A stretch of 64,000 bases of DNA from the NCBI GenBank assembly GCA_030407315.1, contig JALQPE010002385.1:1-64000 (forward strand), read 5' to 3'. Position 1 is the first letter of the stretch. Each line of letters starts with the position of its first letter. Position numbers and translations under genes: made by a program. Below, piece after piece: positions 51,083 through 60,179 of this stretch. This stretch comes from Asparagopsis taxiformis. Its lineage: Eukaryota; Rhodophyta; Florideophyceae; Bonnemaisoniales; Bonnemaisoniaceae. The notes under the pieces are model-generated. The model was not told where the DNA came from. It searched no databases and was given only the letters and a program-made list of their open reading frames with translations.

Positions 51083-52324
51083 ATGGCGCGACAATCCGCT
51101 TTGGCCGACGCCGACAGTCAAGGCTCCGACAATGGACCCAGCCTGCTGGAAGTTCTCTCACGCGAGCTCATCTCCGCTGCCTTTGCAATTTTTGGCATAT
51201 ACGTCAGCGCGAAAATCATGAAACGCGTCCTAGACCCCAATTCCGAATCTCGAGAACGCTCACGACAACGCCGCGAACAGGTCATACTCCGTTTGCGAAG
51301 AACCGGTGTTCCTGCTGATGCCTTGCGAAGCCTCGGCCCTGCGGAAGACGCACTGTTGCACGAGCTCGTCTTTCCAGAAGACATTACAAGTTCCTTCGAG
51401 TCCGTTGGCGGTCTCGCGTACGCAAAGGAGACACTCCGGGAGCTCATTGTTTACCCATTACTTTACCCAGAGGTATATCAATCTGGCAGCTCATTGCTGT
51501 CGCCCCCAAAGGGAATCCTGCTCTATGGCCCGCCCGGCACCGGAAAGACAATGCTTGCAAAGGCGCTTGCGAAAGAAAGCGGTGCCAATTTCATGGCTTT
51601 GTCTCCCAGCTCACTGTTGTCCAAATGGCTTGGCGATACAGAGCAGCTCGCGCGCGCAGTGTTTTCCTTGGCGCGACGTGTGCAACCAACTATTATCTTC
51701 ATCGATGAAATTGACGGGTTGTTCAGGGAAAGGTCTTCTTCGGAACATGAGGTTCATAAGAATCTGAAAGCGGAATTCATGCAATTGTGGGACGGCCTGA
51801 CAACGGATGACCGTATGAATCAGGTGGTAGTTCTTGGCGCCACGAACAGACCATACGATGTCGATCCAGCCATTTTACGACGGATGCCACGTCCGTTCAA
51901 GGTTGCGCTTCCGACAAATCCAGAGCGAGTGGAGATTCTACAAAAGGTGTTGGCGGGCGTGAAATTGGAAGACAACTTTGCGTACCAGGCTGTAGCAGAT
52001 GTCACGGAGGGATACTCCGGGTCGGATTTGAAGGAACTGTGTCGGGCTGCAATGATGCATCCTGTCAGAGAATCTTTGCATGTCACAGCGAGAAATAGAC
52101 GCATGCAGTTTGTAGCACCACAGGAAGGTGCCATTGCAGAACCGGAAAAGTTGAGAGCACTGAAGGTTGGGGACGTACTCAGGGCTAGAAGTGAGGTTTC
52201 GAGAACACAAGATGCGAGCGCAGAGTATCAGGAAGCGATGGAAATGAACAACTCGGCTGGTCAGGTTGAAAGTGCAATGCAATTGTTAAAGATGTTTGCG
52301 CAGGGACCAGTTCAGTTTGACTAA
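51083..52324 (+). CDS. MSP1: Msp1/ATAD1-type AAA ATPase
   Basis: 413 residues from the ATG at 51083. An N-terminal TM helix at about residues 25-42 ('LISAAFAIFGIYVSAKIM') precedes a single AAA+ domain: 'GGLAYAKETLRELIVYPL' start, Walker A 'GPPGTGKT', pore loop 'LLSKWLGDTEQL', Walker B 'IIFIDEIDGL', sensor 1 'LGATNRP' and an arginine-finger region 'DPAILRRMPRPF'. Msp1 extracts mislocalised tail-anchored proteins from the mitochondrial outer and peroxisomal membranes. An upstream in-frame ATG at 50921 would add 54 residues with a second hydrophobic stretch; the 51083 start matches the family better. The gene diverges from ARL8. Confidence 0.9.
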   Translation: MARQSALADADSQGSDNGPSLLEVLSRELISAAFAIFGIYVSAKIMKRVLDPNSESRERSRQRREQVILRLRRTGVPADALRSLGPAEDALLHELVFPEDITSSFESVGGLAYAKETLRELIVYPLLYPEVYQSGSSLLSPPKGILLYGPPGTGKTMLAKALAKESGANFMALSPSSLLSKWLGDTEQLARAVFSLARRVQPTIIFIDEIDGLFRERSSSEHEVHKNLKAEFMQLWDGLTTDDRMNQVVVLGATNRPYDVDPAILRRMPRPFKVALPTNPERVEILQKVLAGVKLEDNFAYQAVADVTEGYSGSDLKELCRAAMMHPVRESLHVTARNRRMQFVAPQEGAIAEPEKLRALKVGDVLRARSEVSRTQDASAEYQEAMEMNNSAGQVESAMQLLKMFAQGPVQFD

Positions 52325-52922
52325 TCTGCACATATTGTATTATTGTATTTGTTGCAATAAAGGAGTATCGTTGTAGCACCAAGTTGAGAACGTTTCGATG
52401 TTGTAGTATGAAAGCGAAACCGCAGTGACGACCAGCTCCCAAAATAAACACTAGTCTTGCGACAACTTCGATTAACATAATTGCGGTAAGTTGAATCTCA
52501 TACATAGAAGCAAAGATTACCTCATCTCTAGCCAAGCATTCTGCAACAACTCACAAATGTGATATATTATCTGTTGACGATATTGCTGCACTATCTTTTT
52601 CCCATGGGGCGAAACATATCTACATACTGAGAATACCGCCTTTGATCATCCTTTTAGATATTGACAGGTTGAAGGTTCGAACGGCACAACTATCACAATG
52701 GATCGTAAGCACTTTAAGCGCTGTTCGAAATTGAACGCTAGCCCTGACCCATAGACACTTTGCGAAAATTTCTCTCTAGCTCCGAGACCGCTTCGCTGCA
52801 AGCGGCTAACCGCACGAGACGAGTGCACAACACGACTGAAACGCTTTGACTCAGCAAAAGAAAGCCGAACATCAATCAAGTCATGCGGAAACGTATAACA
52901 CATAGTACGCATCATCGCAGTG
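52325..52922. other. Intergenic, possible 3' exon of the desaturase gene
   Basis: 597 bp between convergent genes. Starting from the donor-like GTAAGT at 52936-52931 (minus), acceptors near 52836 or 52808 would lead to a short frame ending at 52738. Nothing else seen. Confidence 0.35.
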
Positions 52923-53786
52923 TCATGCATACTTACCGTAAACCATCTTCTCTGAAAGTTGCGGTGCACCCGCTTTGTTCCATTCCCGTGGATCCTTGAA
53001 AGTACCACCGAGCTTATCCCAAAGAGTAGTGTATTGGCCATAATTGGACTTGAACGTCGTGTGATGGATAGCATGATGCCCTGCACCGTTTACACCGGGG
53101 ATTCCCAACGGCACGCGGTCGTGAATATTTATCGTCCACATCGAAACGAGCGCGAGCGAAATTAAGTGAATGGTGGAATGAAACGGAAACATGAACACAA
53201 ACATCTGATAAGGCAGCCCCTGTGAGTAACCATCGAGCGGATGGAAGGCAAACGCGGCAAACGGAGATGTGTGTATAAACGAATGATGTGGCTTGTGAAT
53301 AAACTTGTATATGAGTCGATGGTGCAAGCCGCGGTGGATGAAGTAAATGATGCAATCGCTAAAGGCCAAGAAGAGAAGCGGCGAAAGCAACAAATACACG
53401 TAGCCGTATTGAGCAGGATCATAGTAAACTTTTCCGTATCCGAGTTGAATGGCCACTTCTGCTGGCGTACTGAGAAGGGCCATCAGACTTAGAGACAATA
53501 CACTCATTCGGATTTCGCGGCGCACATCGCATGATTCGGCATGGTGCGGGGGCAAAAGGCGGTGTTTGAAGATGCAGAAGACAAGGAGATAATCGAGAGA
53601 AGCGAAGAGGAAGTAGATGAGGAGGGATCCGGCGTAGAGGAAGAGCCATGTGATGAGAAAGCGTCGCACAAGTGATATGGGGTACGCAGAGGGGAAGATT
53701 GGGTCAATGAGATTGTCAGAGATGTACAACACAATGTCGTGCGCATTGAGGTTGCTGAGACGACCAACGATTCCTAGAGCTTCCAT
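52923..53786 (-). CDS. Sterol C5-desaturase (ERG3/STE1 type)
   Basis: 287 residues from the ATG at 53786. Membrane di-iron enzyme with the three histidine boxes 'HRGLHH', 'HKPHHS' and 'HHAIHH', between hydrophobic segments ('LLSPLLFLAFSDCIIYF', 'TIHLISLALVSM'). 'FHPLDGYSQGLPYQMFVFMFP' and the ending 'LWDKLGGTFKDPREW' fit sterol C5-desaturase rather than C4-methyl oxidase. It would introduce the delta5 bond into delta7-sterols in the ER. The frame stops right after 'MVYGKYA', but GTAAGT begins at 52936, so splicing to a downstream exon ending near 52738 is possible. The delta7-reductase gene lies 1.6 kb away. Confidence 0.88.
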   Translation of the reverse strand: MEALGIVGRLSNLNAHDIVLYISDNLIDPIFPSAYPISLVRRFLITWLFLYAGSLLIYFLFASLDYLLVFCIFKHRLLPPHHAESCDVRREIRMSVLSLSLMALLSTPAEVAIQLGYGKVYYDPAQYGYVYLLLSPLLFLAFSDCIIYFIHRGLHHRLIYKFIHKPHHSFIHTSPFAAFAFHPLDGYSQGLPYQMFVFMFPFHSTIHLISLALVSMWTINIHDRVPLGIPGVNGAGHHAIHHTTFKSNYGQYTTLWDKLGGTFKDPREWNKAGAPQLSEKMVYGKYA

Positions 53787-54286
53787 AGTGGGAAAAGTGG
53801 GCGTGGCGCGTACTTATTCTAATGATGATGGGATTCAGATTGAGCGAGTTGGGGGGAGAGCATGGCTTAAAGGATTGAAGCAAGCGCAACAATGAGAAAA
53901 GGGTATTACCAGCGAAGGTGAGACGTGACGTTGCAGCACAATAAGAACAGGAAAGGCCCGTATTCAAATTTAACATGGGCAAGACAGGGGCCATACAATG
54001 AGAAATAGTTGGTTGCGTCATTTCACAAATGTTTCAAAACTTTTGAAATATCAATAAGAAGATTACGGGAATTATTGGCCAGCAATGACGCAAGATTGTT
54101 TCAGATATTTACCACTCACTTGCGAGGCAGACCATGGTAGGGTGTTTGGTATTCTTCCACTCGATACCGTTAGACGTTTAGATGCAGTTGTCGTGGTTTG
54201 AACATGAAATCCAATATCGACTGATTTCTCAGGTGTTAACAAAGACCAACACGCCAATACGTGCACTCACACTCTCTCAATCACCA
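53787..54286. other. Bidirectional intergenic region
   Basis: 500 bp between the divergent desaturase and F-box genes; it holds both promoters. An in-frame upstream ATG at 54182 exists for the F-box gene. No TATA box recognised. Confidence 0.4.
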
Positions 54287-55288
54287 ATGCCCCGCCAGGA
54301 AAACCTCGTTCAACTTCCCACTGACCTGCAGCAAACCATCTTATCGCACCTCAACCAATCCGACATCGCCCATCTCGCAACTTCCTGTCAAACATTCAAC
54401 CATCTTTCCAAGCCAATTCTGCAGCGAACCTTCCGCTGCGTCAGCTGCCATGCTCCGCTCTTCCCGCCTCAAGAGCTGCAGCTTTCCGGTCTCAGCGTGC
54501 TGCGTCGCGACAAACGCAGCTACGGGCCTACATCCAAACTGCCACAACGCTCCTTCTTCGAACTCGTACCACGCACAGAGGGAAAATCGCTCGCGCAGCT
54601 CGGAATGCGCTTGGACACGCGTCGTGGAGCTGCAAACTTCCATGTGATCCGCCACCTAGCCAAGACCGTGTATAGTTCAGAGCGATTTCCGCTGCCTTCT
54701 GAACTGCAGGCTGTGCGTGCACTGCGATGTTCCAACTGTGATGTGTTTGTCGGTTTTCGCCATGACCTGTCTGCAGACCGGTCGACGAGAGACTTTGTTC
54801 ATGATGATTTCGTAGAATTAGTGGACCAATCTGACAATCTGGTTAATCTAGCCGGCGATGCAGTGGCTGAGCCAGCGGCAGTTGTGCGCTGCGCGAATAG
54901 TGAATGTGCAATGCAGTTGTTCAGAAGGGAGGATATGCTGCCGTGGAGTCATGTGCTTGCATCGACGCGACTGACGGATATGGACGCATATCTAGAGTGG
55001 GACCACAGCTGGGCAGGTGCAGCGACCGCAAGTCAGCCGGCATTTTTCGTGAAGAGAATGTCTGAGAAAGCGGTCGTGGTTCGACGGGAGCGCGCTGAGA
55101 GACTGCGTCAGGGCGCAATGGAAGTTGCTGATGTGCATTGCGCTGGATGTGATGCGCAGATTGGATGGAAATTTGTTAGAGAGATTGTCGAAGAGGAGGC
55201 GGGATTGTTGCACAACTATGACCAAGTCGGACGCTTTGGTATTATTCGAACTGCCTGTACGCCGAGTGAACCTCGTTATAACATTTAG
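54287..55288 (+). CDS. F-box protein with Yippee-like zinc-binding region
   Basis: 333 residues from the ATG at 54287; an upstream ATG (54182) would add 35. An F-box fits at about residues 6-50 ('LVQLPTDLQQTILSHLNQSDIAHLATSC', given as landmarks), the SKP1-binding module of SCF ubiquitin ligases. The rest has CxxC-type pairs: 'CVSCHAP', 'CSNCDVFVGF', 'CANSECAMQLF' and 'VHCAGCDAQIGWKF', followed by 'GRFGIIRT'. The last block closely resembles the second half of Yippee/CULT/Mis18 beta-tent zinc folds (C-x-x-C with GWKY). The substrate is unknown. It is 79 bp upstream of the delta7-sterol reductase on the same strand. Confidence 0.7.
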   Translation: MPRQENLVQLPTDLQQTILSHLNQSDIAHLATSCQTFNHLSKPILQRTFRCVSCHAPLFPPQELQLSGLSVLRRDKRSYGPTSKLPQRSFFELVPRTEGKSLAQLGMRLDTRRGAANFHVIRHLAKTVYSSERFPLPSELQAVRALRCSNCDVFVGFRHDLSADRSTRDFVHDDFVELVDQSDNLVNLAGDAVAEPAAVVRCANSECAMQLFRREDMLPWSHVLASTRLTDMDAYLEWDHSWAGAATASQPAFFVKRMSEKAVVVRRERAERLRQGAMEVADVHCAGCDAQIGWKFVREIVEEEAGLLHNYDQVGRFGIIRTACTPSEPRYNI

Positions 55289-55366
55289 CACCGATGATGC
55301 CGTCCCTTGTATTTTATCTGTAAAAACTCCCATTTACACAGCCAATCAAAAGTGTACACATCGCAA

Positions 55367-56743
55367 ATGCCCGCGCCAAAGTACATGACCTTGGACATCC
55401 GTCCACAGCTTGGTCCGCTCGTCACGCTGTTGCCAGCCGCTCAACCACTTGCACAAATCATCATGACGTTGCAATCGTTCATGCGCACAACTTTGATACC
55501 GCTATTCTTGATGATTGTCTCGCCGCCCGCGGTCCAATTCGTCTGGGTAGTGTGCGTCCATCATTCCGGCTATGTATCCAATGTATTTGACTCGTCGCTT
55601 GCAACCTTGTGGTCGCAATTTCCAACTGCAACTCTTCATGCCGCAGAAATTGCTCTCGTGTTCCTCTTCTCTCAGTACGTGTTGTTACTTGCGTTGCCAG
55701 GCAAAACGTTCACCGCAATTCCAACGCCGATGGGCAACCGTCCGCAGTATCGTCTCAATGGGATCGCTGCGTTTGTACTGACGCATGTCGCGCTGGCAGC
55801 TGCAGCTTATTTGCGAATTGTACGATATGCCGAATTGTACGACGTTTTCGGATCACTATTAGCCGTTCTCGGCAAATCAGCTTTGGTATGCACGCTGCTG
55901 TTGTACGTCCGCGGCATCTATTTTCCAACCAACTCAGATAGTGGTGTTACAGGTAACGGCTTTGTATGGGACCTGTGGCACGGTACCGAGCTGCATCCGG
56001 AAATGTTTGGTGTTTCTTTGAAGCAGTTGATCAATTGTCGCTTTGCAATGATGGGATGGAGCGTTGCGGTGATTGCATTTGCTTGTAAGCAATATGAGCT
56101 GTATGGATATTTGAGCAATTCCATGTTAGTATCAACTATCTTGCAGATGGTCTATATCTTGAAGTTTTTTGTATGGGAAGGTGGCTACTTCAATTCGGTT
56201 GATATTATCCACGATCGTTTCGGCTTTTATATCTTCTGGGGCTGCTCTGCATTCCTGCCAAGCATTTACACGTTGACGAGCTTCTATTTGACAACGCACG
56301 CGATAGATACACCGCCAGCCATCGCGGCAACAATTGTGAGCGTTGGCCTGGCGGCGGTATGGGCGAATTACGACACGGACCGCCAGCGTCAGCACTTTCG
56401 GGCGACGAATGGGAAGGAGAAAGTGTGGGGACGAGCGGCACGAGTGATTGAAGCGGTGTATGTGACGGGGGATGGGAAGAAGCGCACATCGTTGCTATTG
56501 GCGAGCGGATGGTGGGGAGTAGCACGGCATATGAACTATGTGTTTGAAATATCACTGGCGTTGTGTTGGAGCGTGCCGGCAGCGAGCTCAGCATTAATAC
56601 CGTATGTGTACGTAATATTCCTAACGATTCTATTGACGGATCGAGCGTATCGCGATGAGCTGCGCTGTTCGGACAAGTACGGCAAGTATTATGACGAGTA
56701 TTGCAAGCTTGTCCGGTGGAGAATGTTGCCGGGGATATATTGA
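55367..56743 (+). CDS. DHCR7: 7-dehydrocholesterol (delta7-sterol) reductase
   Basis: 458 residues from the ATG at 55367 (the frame upstream opens at TTG). Multi-pass ERG4/ERG24-family reductase. 'GNGFVWDLWHGTELHPEMFG' and 'NCRFAMMGWSVAVIAFACKQYE' lie in the middle; the family signature 'LLLASGWWGVARHMNYVFEI' is at about residues 385-405. The end 'YRDELRCSDKYGKYYDEYC...WRMLPGIY' matches DWF5/DHCR7 rather than C14-reductase. It uses NADPH to saturate the delta7 bond in the ER, making cholesterol-type sterols, the main sterols of red algae. The step directly follows the C5-desaturase encoded nearby. Confidence 0.92.
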   Translation: MPAPKYMTLDIRPQLGPLVTLLPAAQPLAQIIMTLQSFMRTTLIPLFLMIVSPPAVQFVWVVCVHHSGYVSNVFDSSLATLWSQFPTATLHAAEIALVFLFSQYVLLLALPGKTFTAIPTPMGNRPQYRLNGIAAFVLTHVALAAAAYLRIVRYAELYDVFGSLLAVLGKSALVCTLLLYVRGIYFPTNSDSGVTGNGFVWDLWHGTELHPEMFGVSLKQLINCRFAMMGWSVAVIAFACKQYELYGYLSNSMLVSTILQMVYILKFFVWEGGYFNSVDIIHDRFGFYIFWGCSAFLPSIYTLTSFYLTTHAIDTPPAIAATIVSVGLAAVWANYDTDRQRQHFRATNGKEKVWGRAARVIEAVYVTGDGKKRTSLLLASGWWGVARHMNYVFEISLALCWSVPAASSALIPYVYVIFLTILLTDRAYRDELRCSDKYGKYYDEYCKLVRWRMLPGIY

Positions 56744-57018
56744 TGTTTGCTTGAAGATGGGGCGCGGTGCGCGCGCGCTCCGAGCGCTTTGGGATCGAGA
56801 AAGAGAGCGCGCGTAGCGTAGTCGTCCTACTTGTAGCTTTGTCGTTCACTCGCTGTTTTGAGCGTTTGCACGTGACATCTCAAAATCAGATGTGTGCAAC
56901 CACAATTTGCCAAGTGTCAATCGCATGCCAGCGCCCTCCAACTCGCCAAACTTTGCAGACCGCAGTAGATACGCTCTGCTGTCCAGTCCACTCCACTCCA
57001 GTCGGCGTCACCTCAGTC

Positions 57019-58974
57019 ATGTCGCCACCGCCCATCGCAACTCGCCCCAACACCCGACGCAACGCCATGTCGCGAAACAGAACCCGACACCCAGCCTCAG
57101 ACCCGTACCACACTTCATATTCCGACATGCATTCCTCTTCCACCAATACCTATCCAACTTCAGCCCAATCCTCCAACCCTTCCGCCAACCAGCCCGTGCC
57201 CGTACATCCGCCCGTCTCCCACGCTCTCTACGAGCCCCCCCATCATCCCGTGCACCACCATCAGCAGCAGCAGCACCACCACCACCAGCACCACCACATC
57301 TCCCTCGCCCAACACGCCCAGCTCGTCGCCATTCAGCGCGAACGCGAGAAGGAACGTGAGAGAGAGCGCGCGCGCGATGAGCGCTTGCGTCGCCTTCGAC
57401 AGCTACGCAAGGAGTTCTTTGAAGTGCCCTTGCTGGAGAACAAGTACACCGTCCAACAGATCATTGGCGAGGGCGCTAGTGGTGTCGTCTGTTCCGCTAT
57501 CAATAATGAAACCGGCGAACTCGTCGCCGTCAAGAGAGTCAGTCGCGGCTTTGACAAGGTCCCCGTCTCCGTGCGCATCCTCCGTGAACTCAAGTTTCTC
57601 CGATTGTTGCGCGGTCATGAAAATATCGTCGAGATTAAGGACATTCTCATGCCCGGTTCTACCAAAAACTTTGATGACGTTTTTGTCGTCTTCGAGCTCA
57701 TGCCCACAGATCTCAACCATGTACTCCGCTCAAAGACAGATCTCTCCCCCCTCCACATTCAGTATTTTATGTACCAGCTGCTTCGTGGTATCTACTTTCT
57801 CCACTCCGCCGGCGTCTTCCATCGCGACTTGAAGCCCAACAATATTCTCATCAACAACCAATGTGCCCTGCGCATTTGTGACTTTGGCCTTGCGCGCGCC
57901 GCATTTGACGATGAACCAGATATGGTCTATTGGACAGACTATGTCGCAACGCGCTGGTATCGAGCCCCCGAACTTATCATGACCCACTATACAAAGTACT
58001 CCACCGCAATCGATATTTGGTCTGCCGGTTGCATCTTTGCGGAGATGCTCGGCAAAGGCAAGCCGCTGTTTCCAGGCAAAAATGGCTATGACCAACTGCA
58101 GCTCATGACGTCTGTAATCGGCTCTCCATCCAATGAGGCCATTTCTAAAGTGCAATCTGCTCGTCTCCGCGAGCACTTTCAGATGCTACCCCGCAGATCG
58201 CGCAGACCGTTTCGTGAAATTTTCCCGCATGCAGATGTAGACGCCTGTTCGCTTCTGGAATGGCTGCTCGAGTTTGATCCGGCCAAGCGACCCAGTGCGC
58301 TTGAAGCTTTGCGACACCCGTACATGAAGTACTTTTACGAACTGGATGGTGAACCGCCTGCGGGTAAGGCGGTTGCCCAGGACGAGTTCAAGTTTGAGAG
58401 GGGGAAGCCTACACCGGATGCTATGCGTCAGTTATTTCTGGAAGAGATTATGTTATATCATCCAGAACACTCCAAAACTTTCATGCAGGACATTAACCGA
58501 CATGGTGGGTTTGACTTTCCCTCTCAAGCAGATTTGTTTGCGAATGCGATGCGTTCAGTGCAGGAAGGAATTGCGCAGCGTAAGACTACGAGCATGCCCA
58601 AGGCGAAATTCAAGCCGATTTCAGAAGCGTATCGAGCGAAGAGGGAAGCGGAGCGGAAACAGAGTGGGATAGTGGAAGATAATTCACGTCGTGAAGTGAA
58701 CGGAGTAGCAATTGGGTCGAGTGCGAGCTGGTATGGGGGGACGTCGCGAAAGTCGAAGGGAAGCATTACGCGCGGAAATCCATTGGCGGGACGCGCGGAA
58801 GTGGCTGATGCAGTGCTAGAGGCAGACCCGATGGCTATTGATGAGGAGGACGATGAACTGGGACTTGTAAAGGTACATTCTGCTGGGGTGAGCTCACATG
58901 GGAGCTGTGGAGCGTCATCTGGCAGTATGGGCGGCGGAAATGGGTGTGTTATCGATGAGACGAGACAATTGTAG
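57019..58974 (+). CDS. MAP kinase with TDY activation motif
   Basis: 651 residues from the ATG at 57019; the frame is open upstream, with another ATG at 56890. The N-terminal 135 residues are disordered, with a His/Gln-rich run at about 75-95. Kinase domain from about residue 140: 'YTVQQIIGEGASGVV' (glycine loop), 'VAVKRVSR', 'FHRDLKPNNIL' (catalytic loop), 'CDFGLARA', and the activation segment 'T306-D307-Y308' followed by 'VATRWYRAPEL'. TDY is the motif of plant group D and several algal MAPKs; TEY is the commoner one. A CMGC insert ('SPSNEAISKVQSARLREHF') is present. The C-terminal 230 residues, after about 450, are poorly conserved, basic then acidic. Confidence 0.92.
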   Translation: MSPPPIATRPNTRRNAMSRNRTRHPASDPYHTSYSDMHSSSTNTYPTSAQSSNPSANQPVPVHPPVSHALYEPPHHPVHHHQQQQHHHHQHHHISLAQHAQLVAIQREREKERERERARDERLRRLRQLRKEFFEVPLLENKYTVQQIIGEGASGVVCSAINNETGELVAVKRVSRGFDKVPVSVRILRELKFLRLLRGHENIVEIKDILMPGSTKNFDDVFVVFELMPTDLNHVLRSKTDLSPLHIQYFMYQLLRGIYFLHSAGVFHRDLKPNNILINNQCALRICDFGLARAAFDDEPDMVYWTDYVATRWYRAPELIMTHYTKYSTAIDIWSAGCIFAEMLGKGKPLFPGKNGYDQLQLMTSVIGSPSNEAISKVQSARLREHFQMLPRRSRRPFREIFPHADVDACSLLEWLLEFDPAKRPSALEALRHPYMKYFYELDGEPPAGKAVAQDEFKFERGKPTPDAMRQLFLEEIMLYHPEHSKTFMQDINRHGGFDFPSQADLFANAMRSVQEGIAQRKTTSMPKAKFKPISEAYRAKREAERKQSGIVEDNSRREVNGVAIGSSASWYGGTSRKSKGSITRGNPLAGRAEVADAVLEADPMAIDEEDDELGLVKVHSAGVSSHGSCGASSGSMGGGNGCVIDETRQL

Positions 58975-60179
58975 GTGGTAGTGTTGAGATGGGTGCGGTT
59001 GTTTACGCGAATTGTATATATGGCGTTGCATTGGCTCTGTATTATATAGTGAAGCGGTTGGTGTTCGAGACTGCAGGGATGACAGAGGGAGGAAAGAAAG
59101 GTTTAAGAGATGCAACATTAGTAGATAGGTTCATGTATGCGTGTTGTGTGTATATGAATTGGTCGTTTTCCATCGTCGACGGCGTTGCTGCCGCGACGAT
59201 TAGTCTAGTAGCTGTGCGGTTAGGGTGCTAAAGGTAGCGATGTAAGGTATGCAGCGGCATTTCGAAGGTTGAACATGATATGATCTGCTGTGTGTTCGCG
59301 TACATGTGTATACCACATCATTGGACGAGCAACTGTCGTGCGATAACGATGCACACCGCTTTTCACTGCCATATGTCGTGATACACATTTTTGTTACACC
59401 GTGATGCAATTCTGTCTACTCAGAGAGTGGGTGCAGATGCAATGAGTCGTTGATTCATTACACACTTGTAGATGCGTCCCCTCGCACAATTGTTGCGTGC
59501 CCATTTGCAAATTATGCGAGCGCGCCGCACCCGGTCTTTCTATAATCAGAAAGCGCATCTGGTCTGGGTGATAACGGACTCATGTTATGTAATTGGGCCG
59601 GCATGGTTGGAACGAGATGAGCAGCGAGGTCGAGCGAATTACTGTGCCCATCGTCCGTCCCGGGGTCGAAACGTGATCATGTCCGTGACTGGCGATGAGC
59701 CGCGCGACGCGACGTAGTCGGCTCGGATGGTGTCCGATGTGGAAGCAAGTGTGATGAAGACATGGCGCAACGGTACTGTTTTGAGAGCACGTGATTGGCC
59801 AATTTGAGATATTTGCGTACAGTACTAACATTGTTGAATTGTTAGAGAAATTGGGCACCAGATTTGGCATGACATTTTGTCACATGATGGATGACTGTTC
59901 GGGAATGGATAAGTTTACTTTCTGCACCGCCTCCACTTCGACAGCTTCCACAACATTCTACCAACTTCTGACCCTTGTAGCTTCAAGTGTGATTCAATGT
60001 ACTGAAGTTCTGAAAATACCGTGGTATGCTCAACTCTGTCGTTAACTAAATTTCCGCAGCAATTACATGCCAACTGGCTTACTCTACTATGCATGCCGCT
60101 CTAAGCCAACAGAAATCAAGCGGACACAGGTCGTCAGACAAAACTCTCAGTTCTCCAAGTGCCACTCCTAGCTTCCACA
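58975..60179. other. Intergenic, no gene recognised
   Basis: 1.2 kb between the convergent MAPK and malic enzyme genes. Only short frames without motifs. Confidence 0.45.
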
